Source: Rhodovulum sp.
GTDB taxonomy: Bacteria; Pseudomonadota; Alphaproteobacteria; Rhodobacterales; Rhodobacteraceae
DNA length: 64,000 nucleotides
NCBI GenBank assembly: GCA_020637615.1
Contig: JACKKC010000017.1
Location: forward strand, 7,091-71,090
Reading direction: 5' to 3'
Position 1 is the first letter of the stretch, and each line of letters begins with the position of its first letter. Shown piece after piece: positions 33,215 to 41,472 of this stretch. The position numbers and the translations under genes are program-made. The notes under the pieces were generated by a model. The model did no database searches. It worked only from the letters and a program-made list of their open reading frames with translations, and had not been told where the DNA came from.

Positions 33215-33823
33215 TTATTCAGCGGCGATGAGATGCGAGGTCCGCATGGCGGGCATCCGCAGGACGGCGTATCGGCGACCGTCGGCCTCGCTGAAATATG
33301 ACTCGCCATCCTGGCTGACCGAGAAGCCGAGTTGTCGTAATGCGCGCATCAGCGAGGGGCGAGTCAGGGTCACCATTTCGATACCGCCAAAGCGATTCGC
33401 GATCTCGATCAGGCCTTCGACGATCAAGGCGAGGCAATCTGCACGCTCGGATTGTGTCCGCACCCGGTCCGAGGTGACCAGCCGGGTGCATTCCCAGACC
33501 TCGTCCGAGGCGATATCGCCTTGCAGCACTTCGGCCGGGATCTGGTCGATGCGTCCCTGCTGGGCGTCCCGCAACATGTAAGTGTGCCGGCCCCAGACGG
33601 CGCTCGTTGGCATGATCCGCGCCCCGCCAATCACCTCGCCGCGCCGGAGCACCAGAGAGTAATACGCGCATGGGTTGTCGTACTGGTCCATCTCGACATC
33701 GTCGTTGTGCGGGATGTCCCATCGGAGCGCGTCGACGAAGAACGTCTTGCGCAAGCGCAGATAATCGTGAAATGCCGAACCGTGCCGGTGCTGGCCGAGA
33801 AAATCGAAGGTAATGTTGTGCAT
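33215..33823 (-). CDS. LuxI-family acyl-homoserine lactone synthase
   Basis: A 202-aa autoinducer synthase. The N-terminal catalytic half shows the family pattern: LRLRKTFFVDALRWDIPHND (the conserved R, F and W), EMDQYDNP (D-x-x-D), and GGARIMPTS with the conserved Arg. The C-terminal acyl-pocket half is less conserved. It would make an N-acyl-homoserine lactone from SAM and acyl-ACP; chain length cannot be predicted. It follows the luxR-type gene on the same strand. Its Shine-Dalgarno lies inside a hairpin (33828-33848), suggesting translational control. Confidence 0.9.
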   Translation of the reverse strand: MHNITFDFLGQHRHGSAFHDYLRLRKTFFVDALRWDIPHNDDVEMDQYDNPCAYYSLVLRRGEVIGGARIMPTSAVWGRHTYMLRDAQQGRIDQIPAEVLQGDIASDEVWECTRLVTSDRVRTQSERADCLALIVEGLIEIANRFGGIEMVTLTRPSLMRALRQLGFSVSQDGESYFSEADGRRYAVLRMPAMRTSHLIAAE

Positions 33824-33827
33824 GATT

Positions 33828-33848
33828 CACTCTCCAAGGTGGAGAGTG
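33828..33848 (-). promoter_or_regulatory. Perfect hairpin covering the luxI Shine-Dalgarno
   Basis: On the luxI-coding strand the leader reads CACTCTCC-ACCTT-GGAGAGTG, an 8-bp perfect inverted repeat with a 5-nt loop, then AATC and the ATG. The GGAG of the ribosome-binding site is in the 3' arm, so the folded mRNA would hide it. It could equally be an operator dyad at DNA level. Confidence 0.65.
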
Positions 33849-33941
33849 GATTTAAGCCCCTATGCAACCTCTTGTTAATAGTCGTTCTGCGACCAGAGAC
33901 AAAGCTGCATTGTGTTTCTTAAGAGGGGTGTCGGAATCTGG

Positions 33942-34539
33942 CTAGATCATCCCAAGCATAGTTGCTCTCGCGGCAGCCTGGGATCCAGTTTTTGCATTCA
34001 ACTTGACACGGGCGCTCTTGAGTCTTTGCTTAATAGCGCTCTCCGAGATTCCGAGAAGGCATGCTATTTCTTTCATGAGCAGCCCGTTTTTCACGAGGCT
34101 CAATGTCTCCAACTCGGCAGCAGTAAGATTCCTCGGCCGTGCATGCGCCAAATGGGACTGAATAAGCAATTCGTTCAGAAGTTGCATTTCTTCAGTCTTG
34201 TAATCGCGGTCCGACCTGAAGAAGAACCCGAAGGACCGCTGGCCCGCATCGCCGGCGTCGAGGAAGCTCGCCACCGCGCCGAAGTTCAGCCCGTGGGCCC
34301 TGGCGAGTTCGATGACGCCCTGACTGTCGTTCGCGCCGAGTTCGCCCCACCGGGTGATGCCGCAATTCCGATAGGCCCAGACCATCGCCGGATCATGCAC
34401 GATCAAACCGCTGACGGTGTATTCGCGGAACCCAGGCCGCGGGCAGGTGGTTGTGCTCGACCATCGGGAAGGCGTAGCCGACACGAATAGCGACGTAGAA
34501 GCCTGCGGGAGCGAGTGGAGCGATCTCGTTCGGATTCAT
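33942..34539 (-). pseudogene. LuxR-family quorum-sensing regulator, one-base frameshift
   Basis: From the ATG at 34539 one frame reads MNPNEIAPLAPAGFYVAIRV to LPAAWV; the protein then continues in a second frame from REYTVSGLIVHDPAMVWAYR to the stop at 33942. The break is an extra C in the TTCCGC string near 34431. Restored, it is about 198 aa: an autoinducer-binding domain with the conserved W, Y, D-P and W residues, and a C-terminal LuxR helix-turn-helix (NLTAAELETLSLVKNGLLMK, EIACLLGISESAIKQRLKSA). It lies upstream of luxI on the same strand as its likely cognate receptor. As sequenced, no full-length protein is made from one frame. Confidence 0.72.
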
Positions 34540-34680
34540 CAGGCTCCTCGTCTCGATTCGGTTCTGGTTCTCAACAAACGGGCTTCCGTGGCCGCTCGGG
34601 AGCAACTACTTTCATCCCGCGGCGAGACTATGCCGGTAATCGCGATCGTGCAACCATGTCGCGAGCCGCGAGGGAAGGCG

Positions 34681-35160
34681 ATGCAACGGGCGAGTATAGC
34701 GGCCCTGCTTCACGAGATCGACCGGCTCAGCCCGGCCGGTTTCGCGGTGGCCATGCATATCCGCTTCACCCGGCCGACCTATCTGTTCCAGACCTATGCC
34801 AAGCGCTGGATGGATCACTACTCGGCGAAGGGCATGGTGGTGCATGACCCGCTGGTGCACTGGGGCCTGCAGAACGTGGGACGGATCCGCTGGTCGGAGC
34901 TCGAGGCGATCGACAGCCACGGCGTGCTGGAGGCGGCCAAGGATTTCGGGCTGATGAACGGTGCCTCGATTTCGGTGGTCATCGACGGATCGCGCAGCAT
35001 TTCGGGCTTCGCCCGCGCCGACCGGGAATACACCGATGCGGAGATGCAGGAGCTCGAGGAGATCCTCGTCGCGCTGCATCTCGCCACCACCGGCTTGGGC
35101 GATCTCAGCGAGAGCGACCAGCGCGCGCTCACAGAGCTCTCGATCAAGCTGACCCATTGA
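34681..35160 (+). CDS. LuxR-type autoinducer-binding-domain protein without HTH
   Basis: A 159-aa protein that is only the ligand-binding half of a LuxR protein: LHEIDRLSPAGFAVAMHIRF, then RWMDHYSAKGMVVHDPLVHW and RIRWSELEAIDSHGVLEAAK, with the conserved W, Y, D-P and W. It ends after the domain's last helix with no DNA-binding part, and no such part follows in another frame. It is divergent from the luxR-type gene, 141 bases apart. It could bind AHL and sequester signal or LuxR monomers, as truncated TrlR does for TraR in Agrobacterium; this is inference. The ATG at 34681 begins the domain. Confidence 0.75.
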   Translation: MQRASIAALLHEIDRLSPAGFAVAMHIRFTRPTYLFQTYAKRWMDHYSAKGMVVHDPLVHWGLQNVGRIRWSELEAIDSHGVLEAAKDFGLMNGASISVVIDGSRSISGFARADREYTDAEMQELEEILVALHLATTGLGDLSESDQRALTELSIKLTH

Positions 35161-35294
35161 CGGGTGGGTATCGGACGGGACATGTCGCGGATGGTGCCTG
35201 TGGCGGCGGAAACCACCGGACGGCGGCCGGATGCGGCGGCTAGACGGAAGGCGAGTCGAGCGACGTGCCGTCGCTCGTGTGGGAGGACGTGGCG

Positions 35295-36848
35295 ATGAGT
35301 GAAACCGCGGAAGCAGGGTCGGGCAGCCGCCGCGGACGGGGTGGCGGCGCGGCGCGACGGGCCGAGCGCACCGCGCCGAAGATCGAGGCGGCGCCCTATA
35401 TCCGTCGCCGGATTCCGAACTACGAGATCCTCGACGAGGAGGGGCTGGCGCTCATCGAGGCCAATGCCGAGACGGTGCTGGAGGAGATCGGCGTCAATTT
35501 CGCCGACAATCCGGCGGCGCTGGAGCTCTGGCGCGGGGCGGGTGCGGACGTGCGCGGCGAGCGGGTGCATCTGCCGCGCGGGCTGGCGCGCTCGCTCTGC
35601 GCCACGGCGCCGCGGGAATACACCCAGATGGCCCGCAATCCCGAGCGCAACGTGGTGATCGGCGGCAAGAGCCTGGTGCTGGCGCCGGTCTACGGGCCCC
35701 CCTTCGTGCGCGACATGGCGGGCGGGCGGCGCTACGCGACGATCGCGGACTTCCGCAACCTCGTGCGGCTCGGCTACATGTCGAAATGGCTGCACCATTC
35801 GGGCGGCACGGTCTGCGAGCCGACCGACATCGCGGTGAACAAGCGGCATCTCGACATGCTGCTGGCGCATATGACGCTCTCCGACAAGCCCTTCATGGGC
35901 TCGGTGACCGAGCCGGTGCGCGCCGAGGATTCGGTGGAGATGTGCCGGATCCTCTTCGGGGCCGAGAATGTCGGGCCGAACTGCTACATGACCTCGCTCA
36001 TCAACATCAATTCGCCGCTCACCTTCGATTCCACGATGATGGGTGCGCTCGAGGTCTATGCCCGCGCCGGCCAGGGGGTGATCGTCTCGCCCTTCATCGT
36101 CGGCGGCGCCATGGCGCCGGTGAGCGTCGCCGGCACGCTCACGCAGGTCCTGGCCGAGGCGATGACCGGCGTCGCCTATTCGCAGCTGGTCAATCCCGGC
36201 GCGCCGGCGATCTTCGGCGCCTTCGTGACTTCGATCGACATGAACTCCGGGGCGCCGACCTTCGGCACGCCGGAGGCGAGCAAGATCCTCTGGGGCGCGG
36301 GCCAGCTCGCGCGGCGGCTTAACCTGCCGTTCCGCTCGGGGGGCGCGCTCTGCGGTTCCAAGCTGCCCGATGCCCAGGCCGCCTACGAGACCGCGAACAC
36401 GCTGCAGGCGGCGCTGCTCGGCGGCGTGAACTTCATGCTGCATTCCTGCGGCTGGCTCGAGGGCGGGCTGGTCTCGTCCTTCGAGAAATTCGTGCTCGAT
36501 GCCGATCAGCTCGGCGTGCTGCATGCCATCGCCGAAGGCATCGACCTCAGCGAGAACGGCCAGGCGATGGAGGCGATCCGGGAGGTGGGGCCGGGCGGCC
36601 ACTACCTCGGCTGCCAGCACACGCAGGCGAATTTCAAGTCCGCCTTCTGGCGCTCGGACGTGCTCGACTACCGGCCCTTCGAGACCTGGGCCGAAGCCGG
36701 CGCCCAGGATTCGATGCAGCTCGCCAATGCGAGGGTGGCGAAGATGCTCGCCGAATACGTGGCGCCGCCGCTCGACGAGGGCATCGCCGAGGGCCTCAAC
36801 GACTACGTCGCCCGGCGCAAGGCCTCGGAGCCGGACGCCTTTGGCTAG
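35295..36848 (+). CDS. Trimethylamine methyltransferase (MttB)-family protein, non-pyrrolysine
   Basis: A 517-aa member of the MttB superfamily (COG5598): RRIPNYEILDEEGLALIEAN, EIGVNFADNPAALELWRGAG, a central TIM barrel with ITSL-like stretches and the SGGALCGSKLPDAQAAYETA segment, and a C-terminal HTQANFKSAFWRSDVLDYRP. There is no internal TAG, so it is a non-Pyl homologue; characterised ones demethylate glycine betaine or related quaternary amines to a corrinoid protein. No corrinoid protein is in the window. The ATG at 35295 has a GGAGG site. The N-terminal 30 residues are low-complexity arginine-rich. Confidence 0.85.
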   Translation: MSETAEAGSGSRRGRGGGAARRAERTAPKIEAAPYIRRRIPNYEILDEEGLALIEANAETVLEEIGVNFADNPAALELWRGAGADVRGERVHLPRGLARSLCATAPREYTQMARNPERNVVIGGKSLVLAPVYGPPFVRDMAGGRRYATIADFRNLVRLGYMSKWLHHSGGTVCEPTDIAVNKRHLDMLLAHMTLSDKPFMGSVTEPVRAEDSVEMCRILFGAENVGPNCYMTSLININSPLTFDSTMMGALEVYARAGQGVIVSPFIVGGAMAPVSVAGTLTQVLAEAMTGVAYSQLVNPGAPAIFGAFVTSIDMNSGAPTFGTPEASKILWGAGQLARRLNLPFRSGGALCGSKLPDAQAAYETANTLQAALLGGVNFMLHSCGWLEGGLVSSFEKFVLDADQLGVLHAIAEGIDLSENGQAMEAIREVGPGGHYLGCQHTQANFKSAFWRSDVLDYRPFETWAEAGAQDSMQLANARVAKMLAEYVAPPLDEGIAEGLNDYVARRKASEPDAFG

Positions 36849-37231
36849 AGCCGGCTTCGTGCGCGCGCGCACATCCGGCTATGTGATTGATAACATGCGG
36901 GAAAGCGTTTCGCGTTAACCTGGTCTTCACGCTGCGCGGCATGCGCCGCCACTCTTGCCGCGAAATCCTGCCGTCAGGCGCCAAGGCAGGGGAATGGCAT
37001 ATGCCAGCGCAGCTTCGTCCGCCCGAGTTCCGGATGAGCCTGGCGTTACCATCCCGCCCGGCGGGCAGCGCCGGGCAGCGGGACGGTCGAAGAAGAAAGA
37101 ATGAACTTCAGATGCCATGGTCCCGCCCGTGCTGACGCGCGGGCGGGACCGATGTCTGAGTTGCGCGTCGTTCCAGCAGAGCGCGGCAGCGCTGTGCCCA
37201 GGACACTCGCGGAAGCCGAGGCGGCGGCGGG
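36849..37231 (+). other. Intergenic stretch with an imperfect hairpin and a dispersed repeat
   Basis: No gene is supported. It starts with an inverted repeat (AGCCGG at 36849-36854 and CCGGCT at 36875-36880 around a GTGCGCGCGCGCAC core) without a T run, and includes one copy of the dispersed repeat described at 36986-37120. Confidence 0.5.
36986..37120 (+). repeat. Dispersed intergenic repeat, copy 1
   Basis: A stretch of about 135 bases resembles 57800-57970. The best-conserved core, 37029-37080, matches with about five mismatches in 52 and includes ACCATCCCGCCCGGCGGGCA. Both copies are intergenic, on the same strand, and followed by an AGAAGA-rich stretch and CAGATGC. It may be a REP/RPE-like or MITE-like family. 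Confidence 0.6.
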
Positions 37232-37849
37232 TCAGGCGGTCAGCGTGCCCCAGGCGGCGTCATAGGCGGCGACACTGACGGCGGCGGCCTGAGTGACGCG
37301 TGTCAGCGGCCAGTCCGGCTGGAAGAGCGAGGAGCCGAGGCCGAAGCCGTCGGCGCCCGCCGCCTTCCAGTCGGCGAAACTCGCGGGCGCCGCGCCACCG
37401 ACGGCATAGACGAGCGTTTCGCGGGGCAGGACGGCGCGGATCGCCTTCAGCCCTTCGAGCCCGGCCATGCCGGCGGGAAAGAGCTTGAGCGCGTCGGCGC
37501 CGGCGTCGAGCGCGGCGAAGCATTCGCTGGGCGTGAAGACGCCGGGATAGGAGCCGAGGCCGAGTTCCTTCGTGCGCGCGATGACCCGGGCATTGCAGTT
37601 CGGGGAGACGATGAAGCTCGCGCCGGTATCGGCGACCCGGCGCACCTCCTCCGGGGCGAGCACAGTGCCGGCGCCGATGCGCGCGCGATCCCCCAGCGCG
37701 GCCTGCATGGCGGCGATGCTGCGCAAGGGGTCGGGCGAGTTGAGCGGGACCTCGATCCAGCCGATCCCGGCCTCTACGATCGCGGCGGCGGTCTCGACGG
37801 CCCGGGCGGGTTCGAGGCCTCGGAGGATGGCGATCAGGCGGCGGCTCAT
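37232..37849 (-). CDS. dgoA: 2-dehydro-3-deoxy-6-phosphogalactonate aldolase
   Basis: A 205-aa class-I aldolase of the KDPG/KDPGal family: LIAILRGLEPARAVETAAAI, then GIGWIEVPLNSPDPLRSIAA with the catalytic Glu, GAGTVLAPEEV, SPNCNARVIA, and the Schiff-base lysine in DALKLFPAG. It splits KDPGal into pyruvate and glyceraldehyde 3-phosphate. It overlaps the kinase gene by four bases; KDPGal rather than KDPG is inferred from the adjacent galactonokinase. Confidence 0.9.
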   Translation of the reverse strand: MSRRLIAILRGLEPARAVETAAAIVEAGIGWIEVPLNSPDPLRSIAAMQAALGDRARIGAGTVLAPEEVRRVADTGASFIVSPNCNARVIARTKELGLGSYPGVFTPSECFAALDAGADALKLFPAGMAGLEGLKAIRAVLPRETLVYAVGGAAPASFADWKAAGADGFGLGSSLFQPDWPLTRVTQAAAVSVAAYDAAWGTLTA

Positions 37850-38763
37850 GGGGTGCTCCGTGTCGAGACGAGGGCGGAATGCGCGGCGGCGAGCCCGGCG
37901 AGGGTGAGGCCGGCGACGGCGACCTGCCGGGCCACGAGGCCGCAATGCGCCAGCGCGGCGCGATAGGCCCCGGCAAGACCGGCGGCCCCGATCAGGACGA
38001 CGTCGCGGCCCAGCCAGTAGGGGCGCGTGGCGGCGAGCTCGGCGCCGATCAGAAGCCCCGAGAGCCGCGCGCGGGCCCGCTCGGGGGCGAGGTCGGCGAG
38101 CAGGGATTCGGCGCGCAGGCCGAAGAGCCGCGCGGCGAGGCGCTCGGGGCGGGCAAGGGTCTCGTCCACGGCCTCGAGGAAATCGGCCTCCGACCAGCCG
38201 GTGTCGGCGACGGAATGGCGCAGCACCGAGGCCCTGCCGAGCAGGGCGAAGATCTCGCCGGTCATGAAGCTGGTGAAGCTCACCACCTCGCCGGCGCTGA
38301 CATGGGCCCATTTGCTGTGGGTGCCCGGCAGGCAGAGCACGCCGTCGAAATCCGGCTCGCCGGCGAGGAAGCCGGCGATCTGGGTCTCCTCGCCGCGCAT
38401 CACGTCCGGGGGCGTGCGCTGGCAGAGTCCGGGCAGGATGTGGAGGCGGAGCCGCGGGTCGGCGACCGCCGGGCGCACGAAGCTCTCGGGATGCAGCGGC
38501 GGGCAGGGGACGGTGGCATAGGGCGCCTCGATCCAGCCCTGGCGCGCGCCGACCATGCCGCAGGCCAGCGCGTCGGTCACCCTGCCTTCCGCGAGCCAGG
38601 GGCCGACCAGCCGCAGGAGCGCGGGCTCGAAATCGCCGGGGCCGAGCCGGGCCATGCCGTCGTCGGAGGCGCCCTCGGCCGCGACGCGGCCTTCGGCGTC
38701 GATCGCCCAGGCGCGCAGGTTCGAGGTGCCCCAGTCGACGGCGATCCAGGCGGCCCCGCTCAT
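37846..38763 (-). CDS. dgoK: 2-dehydro-3-deoxygalactonokinase
   Basis: A 305-aa sugar-acid kinase: WIAVDWGTSNLRAWAIDAEG is the phosphate-binding N-terminus, then ACGMVGARQGWIEAPYATVP, DVMRGEETQIAGFL, and LCLPGTHSKWAHVSAGEV. It phosphorylates 2-keto-3-deoxygalactonate to the 6-phosphate, the aldolase's substrate. Overlaps dgoA and the SDR gene by four bases each, so all three are translationally coupled. Confidence 0.93.
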   Translation of the reverse strand: MSGAAWIAVDWGTSNLRAWAIDAEGRVAAEGASDDGMARLGPGDFEPALLRLVGPWLAEGRVTDALACGMVGARQGWIEAPYATVPCPPLHPESFVRPAVADPRLRLHILPGLCQRTPPDVMRGEETQIAGFLAGEPDFDGVLCLPGTHSKWAHVSAGEVVSFTSFMTGEIFALLGRASVLRHSVADTGWSEADFLEAVDETLARPERLAARLFGLRAESLLADLAPERARARLSGLLIGAELAATRPYWLGRDVVLIGAAGLAGAYRAALAHCGLVARQVAVAGLTLAGLAAAHSALVSTRSTP

Positions 38764-39530
38764 CCGGTGACCACGACGCCGCCGTCCACCACCATCGCCT
38801 GGCCGGTCATCATGCGCGAGGCGTCGGAGGCGAGAAAGAGCGTGGCATCGACGATGTCCCGCTCGACGAGATGTTCCTTGAGGCACTGCCGGGCGAGTTG
38901 CTCGGCGAGCGCCTCCTCCGTGGCCCAGAGGTCGCGTTGCCGCCTGGTCAGCACCCAGCCGGGCATCACCGCATTCGCCCGGATCCGGTCGGGGCCGAGC
39001 TCGCGGGCGAGGCCCCGGGTCATCCCGGTGACCGCGGCCTTGGCGGTCATGTAGGAAAGGTAGCCGGCATTGCCCATCATGTAGGAGACGGAGGAGAAAT
39101 TGATGATCGAGCCGCCGCCGGCGGCCTTCATGCCGGGCGCGGCGGCCTGGGCGGTGAAGAAATGCGGGCGAAGGTTGATCGCCTGGGCGCGGTCCCATTC
39201 CTCGACCGTGTAGTCCTCGATGGCGTGGCGCTGGTCGTTGGCGGCGTTGTTGACAAGCACGGTGAAGGGGCCGTGCAGCTCGGCCGCCCTGGCCATGGCG
39301 ACGCGCAGGGCGGCGATGTCGACGATGTCGCAGGGCAGGAAGAGCGGCGTGTTGCCGTGGCGGGCGCTCATCTCGGCGACGAAATCCCCGGCGTCGGAGC
39401 GTTGCACGAAGGCGACGCGGGCGCCCTGTTCGAGGAAGCCCTCGGTGAGCGCGGCGCCGATGCCGGACCCGCCGCCGGTGATGAAGACCGAGCGGCCCTC
39501 GAGGTCGTGAAAGGTGGCGTATCGCGTCAT
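38760..39530 (-). CDS. SDR-family dehydrogenase of the galactonate operon
   Basis: A 256-aa classical SDR with TGGGSGIG, NNAANDQRH, the catalytic serine in FSSVSY and YMTAK. It belongs to the galactose/arabinose/xylose 1-dehydrogenase group. As first gene of the SDR-dgoK-dgoA operon it most likely oxidises an aldose (D-galactose) to the lactone that starts the De Ley-Doudoroff route, although no galactonate dehydratase or lactonase is in the window. It is a paralogue of the SDR at 3477-4235. Confidence 0.85.
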   Translation of the reverse strand: MTRYATFHDLEGRSVFITGGGSGIGAALTEGFLEQGARVAFVQRSDAGDFVAEMSARHGNTPLFLPCDIVDIAALRVAMARAAELHGPFTVLVNNAANDQRHAIEDYTVEEWDRAQAINLRPHFFTAQAAAPGMKAAGGGSIINFSSVSYMMGNAGYLSYMTAKAAVTGMTRGLARELGPDRIRANAVMPGWVLTRRQRDLWATEEALAEQLARQCLKEHLVERDIVDATLFLASDASRMMTGQAMVVDGGVVVTG

Positions 39531-39601
39531 CGTCGGGTCTCCGTGCCCAGAGGCGGCTTCCTTCTAGCACCGGGACCCTCGGCGGGAAACGCCGGGCCGG
39601 T

Positions 39602-40117
39602 TCAGGAGGTCACGAGTTCGGCCAGGAAGCCGCGGGTGAAGCGTTCGAGCGCCGCCCAGTCGGTCGGGTCGGCGGCCTGTTCGGGGCCGCCGAAGCCGAG
39701 CCAGCCGAGGGCGCGCCGGGCGGGGCCGAGATCGGCGGGGCCGGGCGATTCCGCCACATGGTGCCGGTATCCGGGAACCCAGCCGGTCGCGGCGCTCAGC
39801 CGCGCGACCACGGCCTCCGCCGCGTCGCGGTCCCGGCCGCGCCCCAGCGCGGGTTCGACCGAGACCAGGGCGTTCCGCGTATAGGTGAGCTGACCGGCCC
39901 AGTCGCGCACGAGGTTCTCGAAGCGCTGCGGATAGGCGCCGCCGTGGACCGGCGCGGCGAGGATCACCGCCCCGGTGCCCTCGGCGAGCGCCAGGGTCTC
40001 GTCGGCGATGTCGACGAGATGCACCAGATGCCCCGCCTCCCGCGCGATCTCGGCGATGCGCGCGGCGACGCGGCGGGTCAGGCCCTCGACGGAGACATAG
40101 GCGAGCAGGATCTCCAT
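39602..40117 (-). CDS. Flavodoxin-domain protein (HemG-like)
   Basis: A 171-aa flavodoxin-fold protein: MEILLAYVSVEGLTRRVAAR has the FMN-phosphate loop pattern, GAVILAAPVHGGAYPQRFEN the second FMN loop. The size and C-terminal WVPGYRHHVAES segment resemble HemG-type protoporphyrinogen oxidases, but the similarity is by eye only. It may instead be a general FMN redox protein. Confidence 0.7.
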   Translation of the reverse strand: MEILLAYVSVEGLTRRVAARIAEIAREAGHLVHLVDIADETLALAEGTGAVILAAPVHGGAYPQRFENLVRDWAGQLTYTRNALVSVEPALGRGRDRDAAEAVVARLSAATGWVPGYRHHVAESPGPADLGPARRALGWLGFGGPEQAADPTDWAALERFTRGFLAELVTS

Positions 40118-40127
40118 GCGCCGCCCG

Positions 40128-41243
40128 TCACTCCGGATGGCCGAAGCCGGGATGCAGCCAGGCCACGATCAGCGCGCCGAGCCCGAGCAGCGTGAGGACC
40201 GGCACCGCGAACCAGGCGAGGAAGGGCACCAGCGCCGCGAGCCCGACGATCACCGCGCCGATCAGCGCGGTCAGGAAACGCTCGCCGAGCGTGTCGGGCT
40301 CGAGCAGCCCGATCCAGCCCCAGATCCCGCGCCCGACCATCCAGACCCCGATCAGATAGCCGAGGAAGGCGAAGCCGAAAGCCGCCAGGAGGACGACCGG
40401 CGCGGCGAGCAGGCCGAGGATCGTCAGGGCGAGCAGGATGGCCGATCCGACCAGGACCGCGAGCGCGAGAAAGCCCATGCCGAAGGTGCGCCAGGGCCGG
40501 TCCGCGGCGATGCGCGAGAGCCGCTCGACCCCCGCCGGGGCGATCAGGCTGAGCAGGGTGACGAGGATTGTCAGGATGAGCGCCCCGATCGCCGCGCCCG
40601 TGGCGATCGCCATCCAGTCGCGGGGGCCGTGCTCGGGCAGGATCTGCAGGTCCTCGGTCAGCGCGTGGCGCTCGATGCGGTCGGGCGGGATCACCGATTC
40701 CGGGACCACCGGTTCGTCCTCGCCGGTGGAGAGCTTCAGCCGGCCGCCGATGCTGGCCCCGGGCCCGAATTCGACGACATTGGCCGTGATCGCCACGTCG
40801 CCGGCGATCGCCGCGTCGATCTCCACGGTATCGGCGGCCAGAAGTGCCGTGCCCCCGACCGGTGCGTCGAGCTTGAGGTGGCGGGCGGCGGCGCGCAGGT
40901 CGCCGCCGATGGCGGCCGAGACGGAAACGTCGTAGCCCATGAGCATCGCGTCGCCGCCGACCGGCGCCGAGGCGGCCACGTCGGCACCGCTCGCGAAGAG
41001 CATGCCCGCGACCTCGGCATGGGTGGCGACCCGGCGGCCCGCGAGATAGGCCGAGCCGGTGATCGGCGCCCGCAGGTCGATATTCTCCCCGGCGGCGAAG
41101 ACGTCGTCGGTGCCCTCGGTGTCGAGGCTGAGCGTGCCGCCGGCGACATAGATGTCGTCGCCGAGACGGAAGACGTCGTTCCCGTCCTGGGCCAGCGCGG
41201 GGGCGGCGAAGGCCAGCAGGGCGAACAGAACTGCGCGGATCAT
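40128..41243 (-). CDS. Bactofilin-like polymer-forming protein with signal peptide and membrane domain
   Basis: A 371-aa protein. A signal peptide (MIRAVLFALLAFAAPALA) precedes a beta-helix-like stretch at about residues 30-170 with short repeats rich in G-x-A/V (GDDIYVAGGTL, VFAAGENIDLRAPI, VGGDAMLMG, IGGDLRAAA, VGGTALLAAD), similar to bactofilin or DUF583 repeats. Residues 215-370 hold about five transmembrane segments. A secreted-side bactofilin-like domain joined to a membrane domain suggests an envelope-scaffold role, which is inference. Confidence 0.7.
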   Translation of the reverse strand: MIRAVLFALLAFAAPALAQDGNDVFRLGDDIYVAGGTLSLDTEGTDDVFAAGENIDLRAPITGSAYLAGRRVATHAEVAGMLFASGADVAASAPVGGDAMLMGYDVSVSAAIGGDLRAAARHLKLDAPVGGTALLAADTVEIDAAIAGDVAITANVVEFGPGASIGGRLKLSTGEDEPVVPESVIPPDRIERHALTEDLQILPEHGPRDWMAIATGAAIGALILTILVTLLSLIAPAGVERLSRIAADRPWRTFGMGFLALAVLVGSAILLALTILGLLAAPVVLLAAFGFAFLGYLIGVWMVGRGIWGWIGLLEPDTLGERFLTALIGAVIVGLAALVPFLAWFAVPVLTLLGLGALIVAWLHPGFGHPE

Positions 41244-41472
41244 CGCTTCCCCTCCTCGATCTCTGACGGCGGCGATCTTCGGCCGTGAGGCGCGGCTTGG
41301 CAAGGGCGGTGCCCTGGCGGGGGAAGGGCTGATGCAACTGGAGCGCCTTCTTTCTTTCTCGACCGCTCCGCTACCAGATGCGGGCGGCGCCCGCCTGGAG
41401 GCTGGACGGAAACGCCAGGCTCGCCCGGAGGGGGTAGCGTCGCCAGACGAAGTTCCCCCGACGGGCGCCCCT

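Noticed and set aside
33849..33941. A canonical lux box (CTG-N10-CAG type) upstream of luxI
   Set aside because: No convincing 20-bp lux-box palindrome was found; the only strong dyad overlaps the ribosome-binding site.
35295..36848. Pyrrolysine-containing MttB
   Set aside because: There is no in-frame TAG inside the gene; TAG occurs only as the final stop, where the MttB homology already ends.
36849..36880. Inverted repeat after the MttB gene as an intrinsic terminator
   Set aside because: The stem is imperfect and no T run follows.
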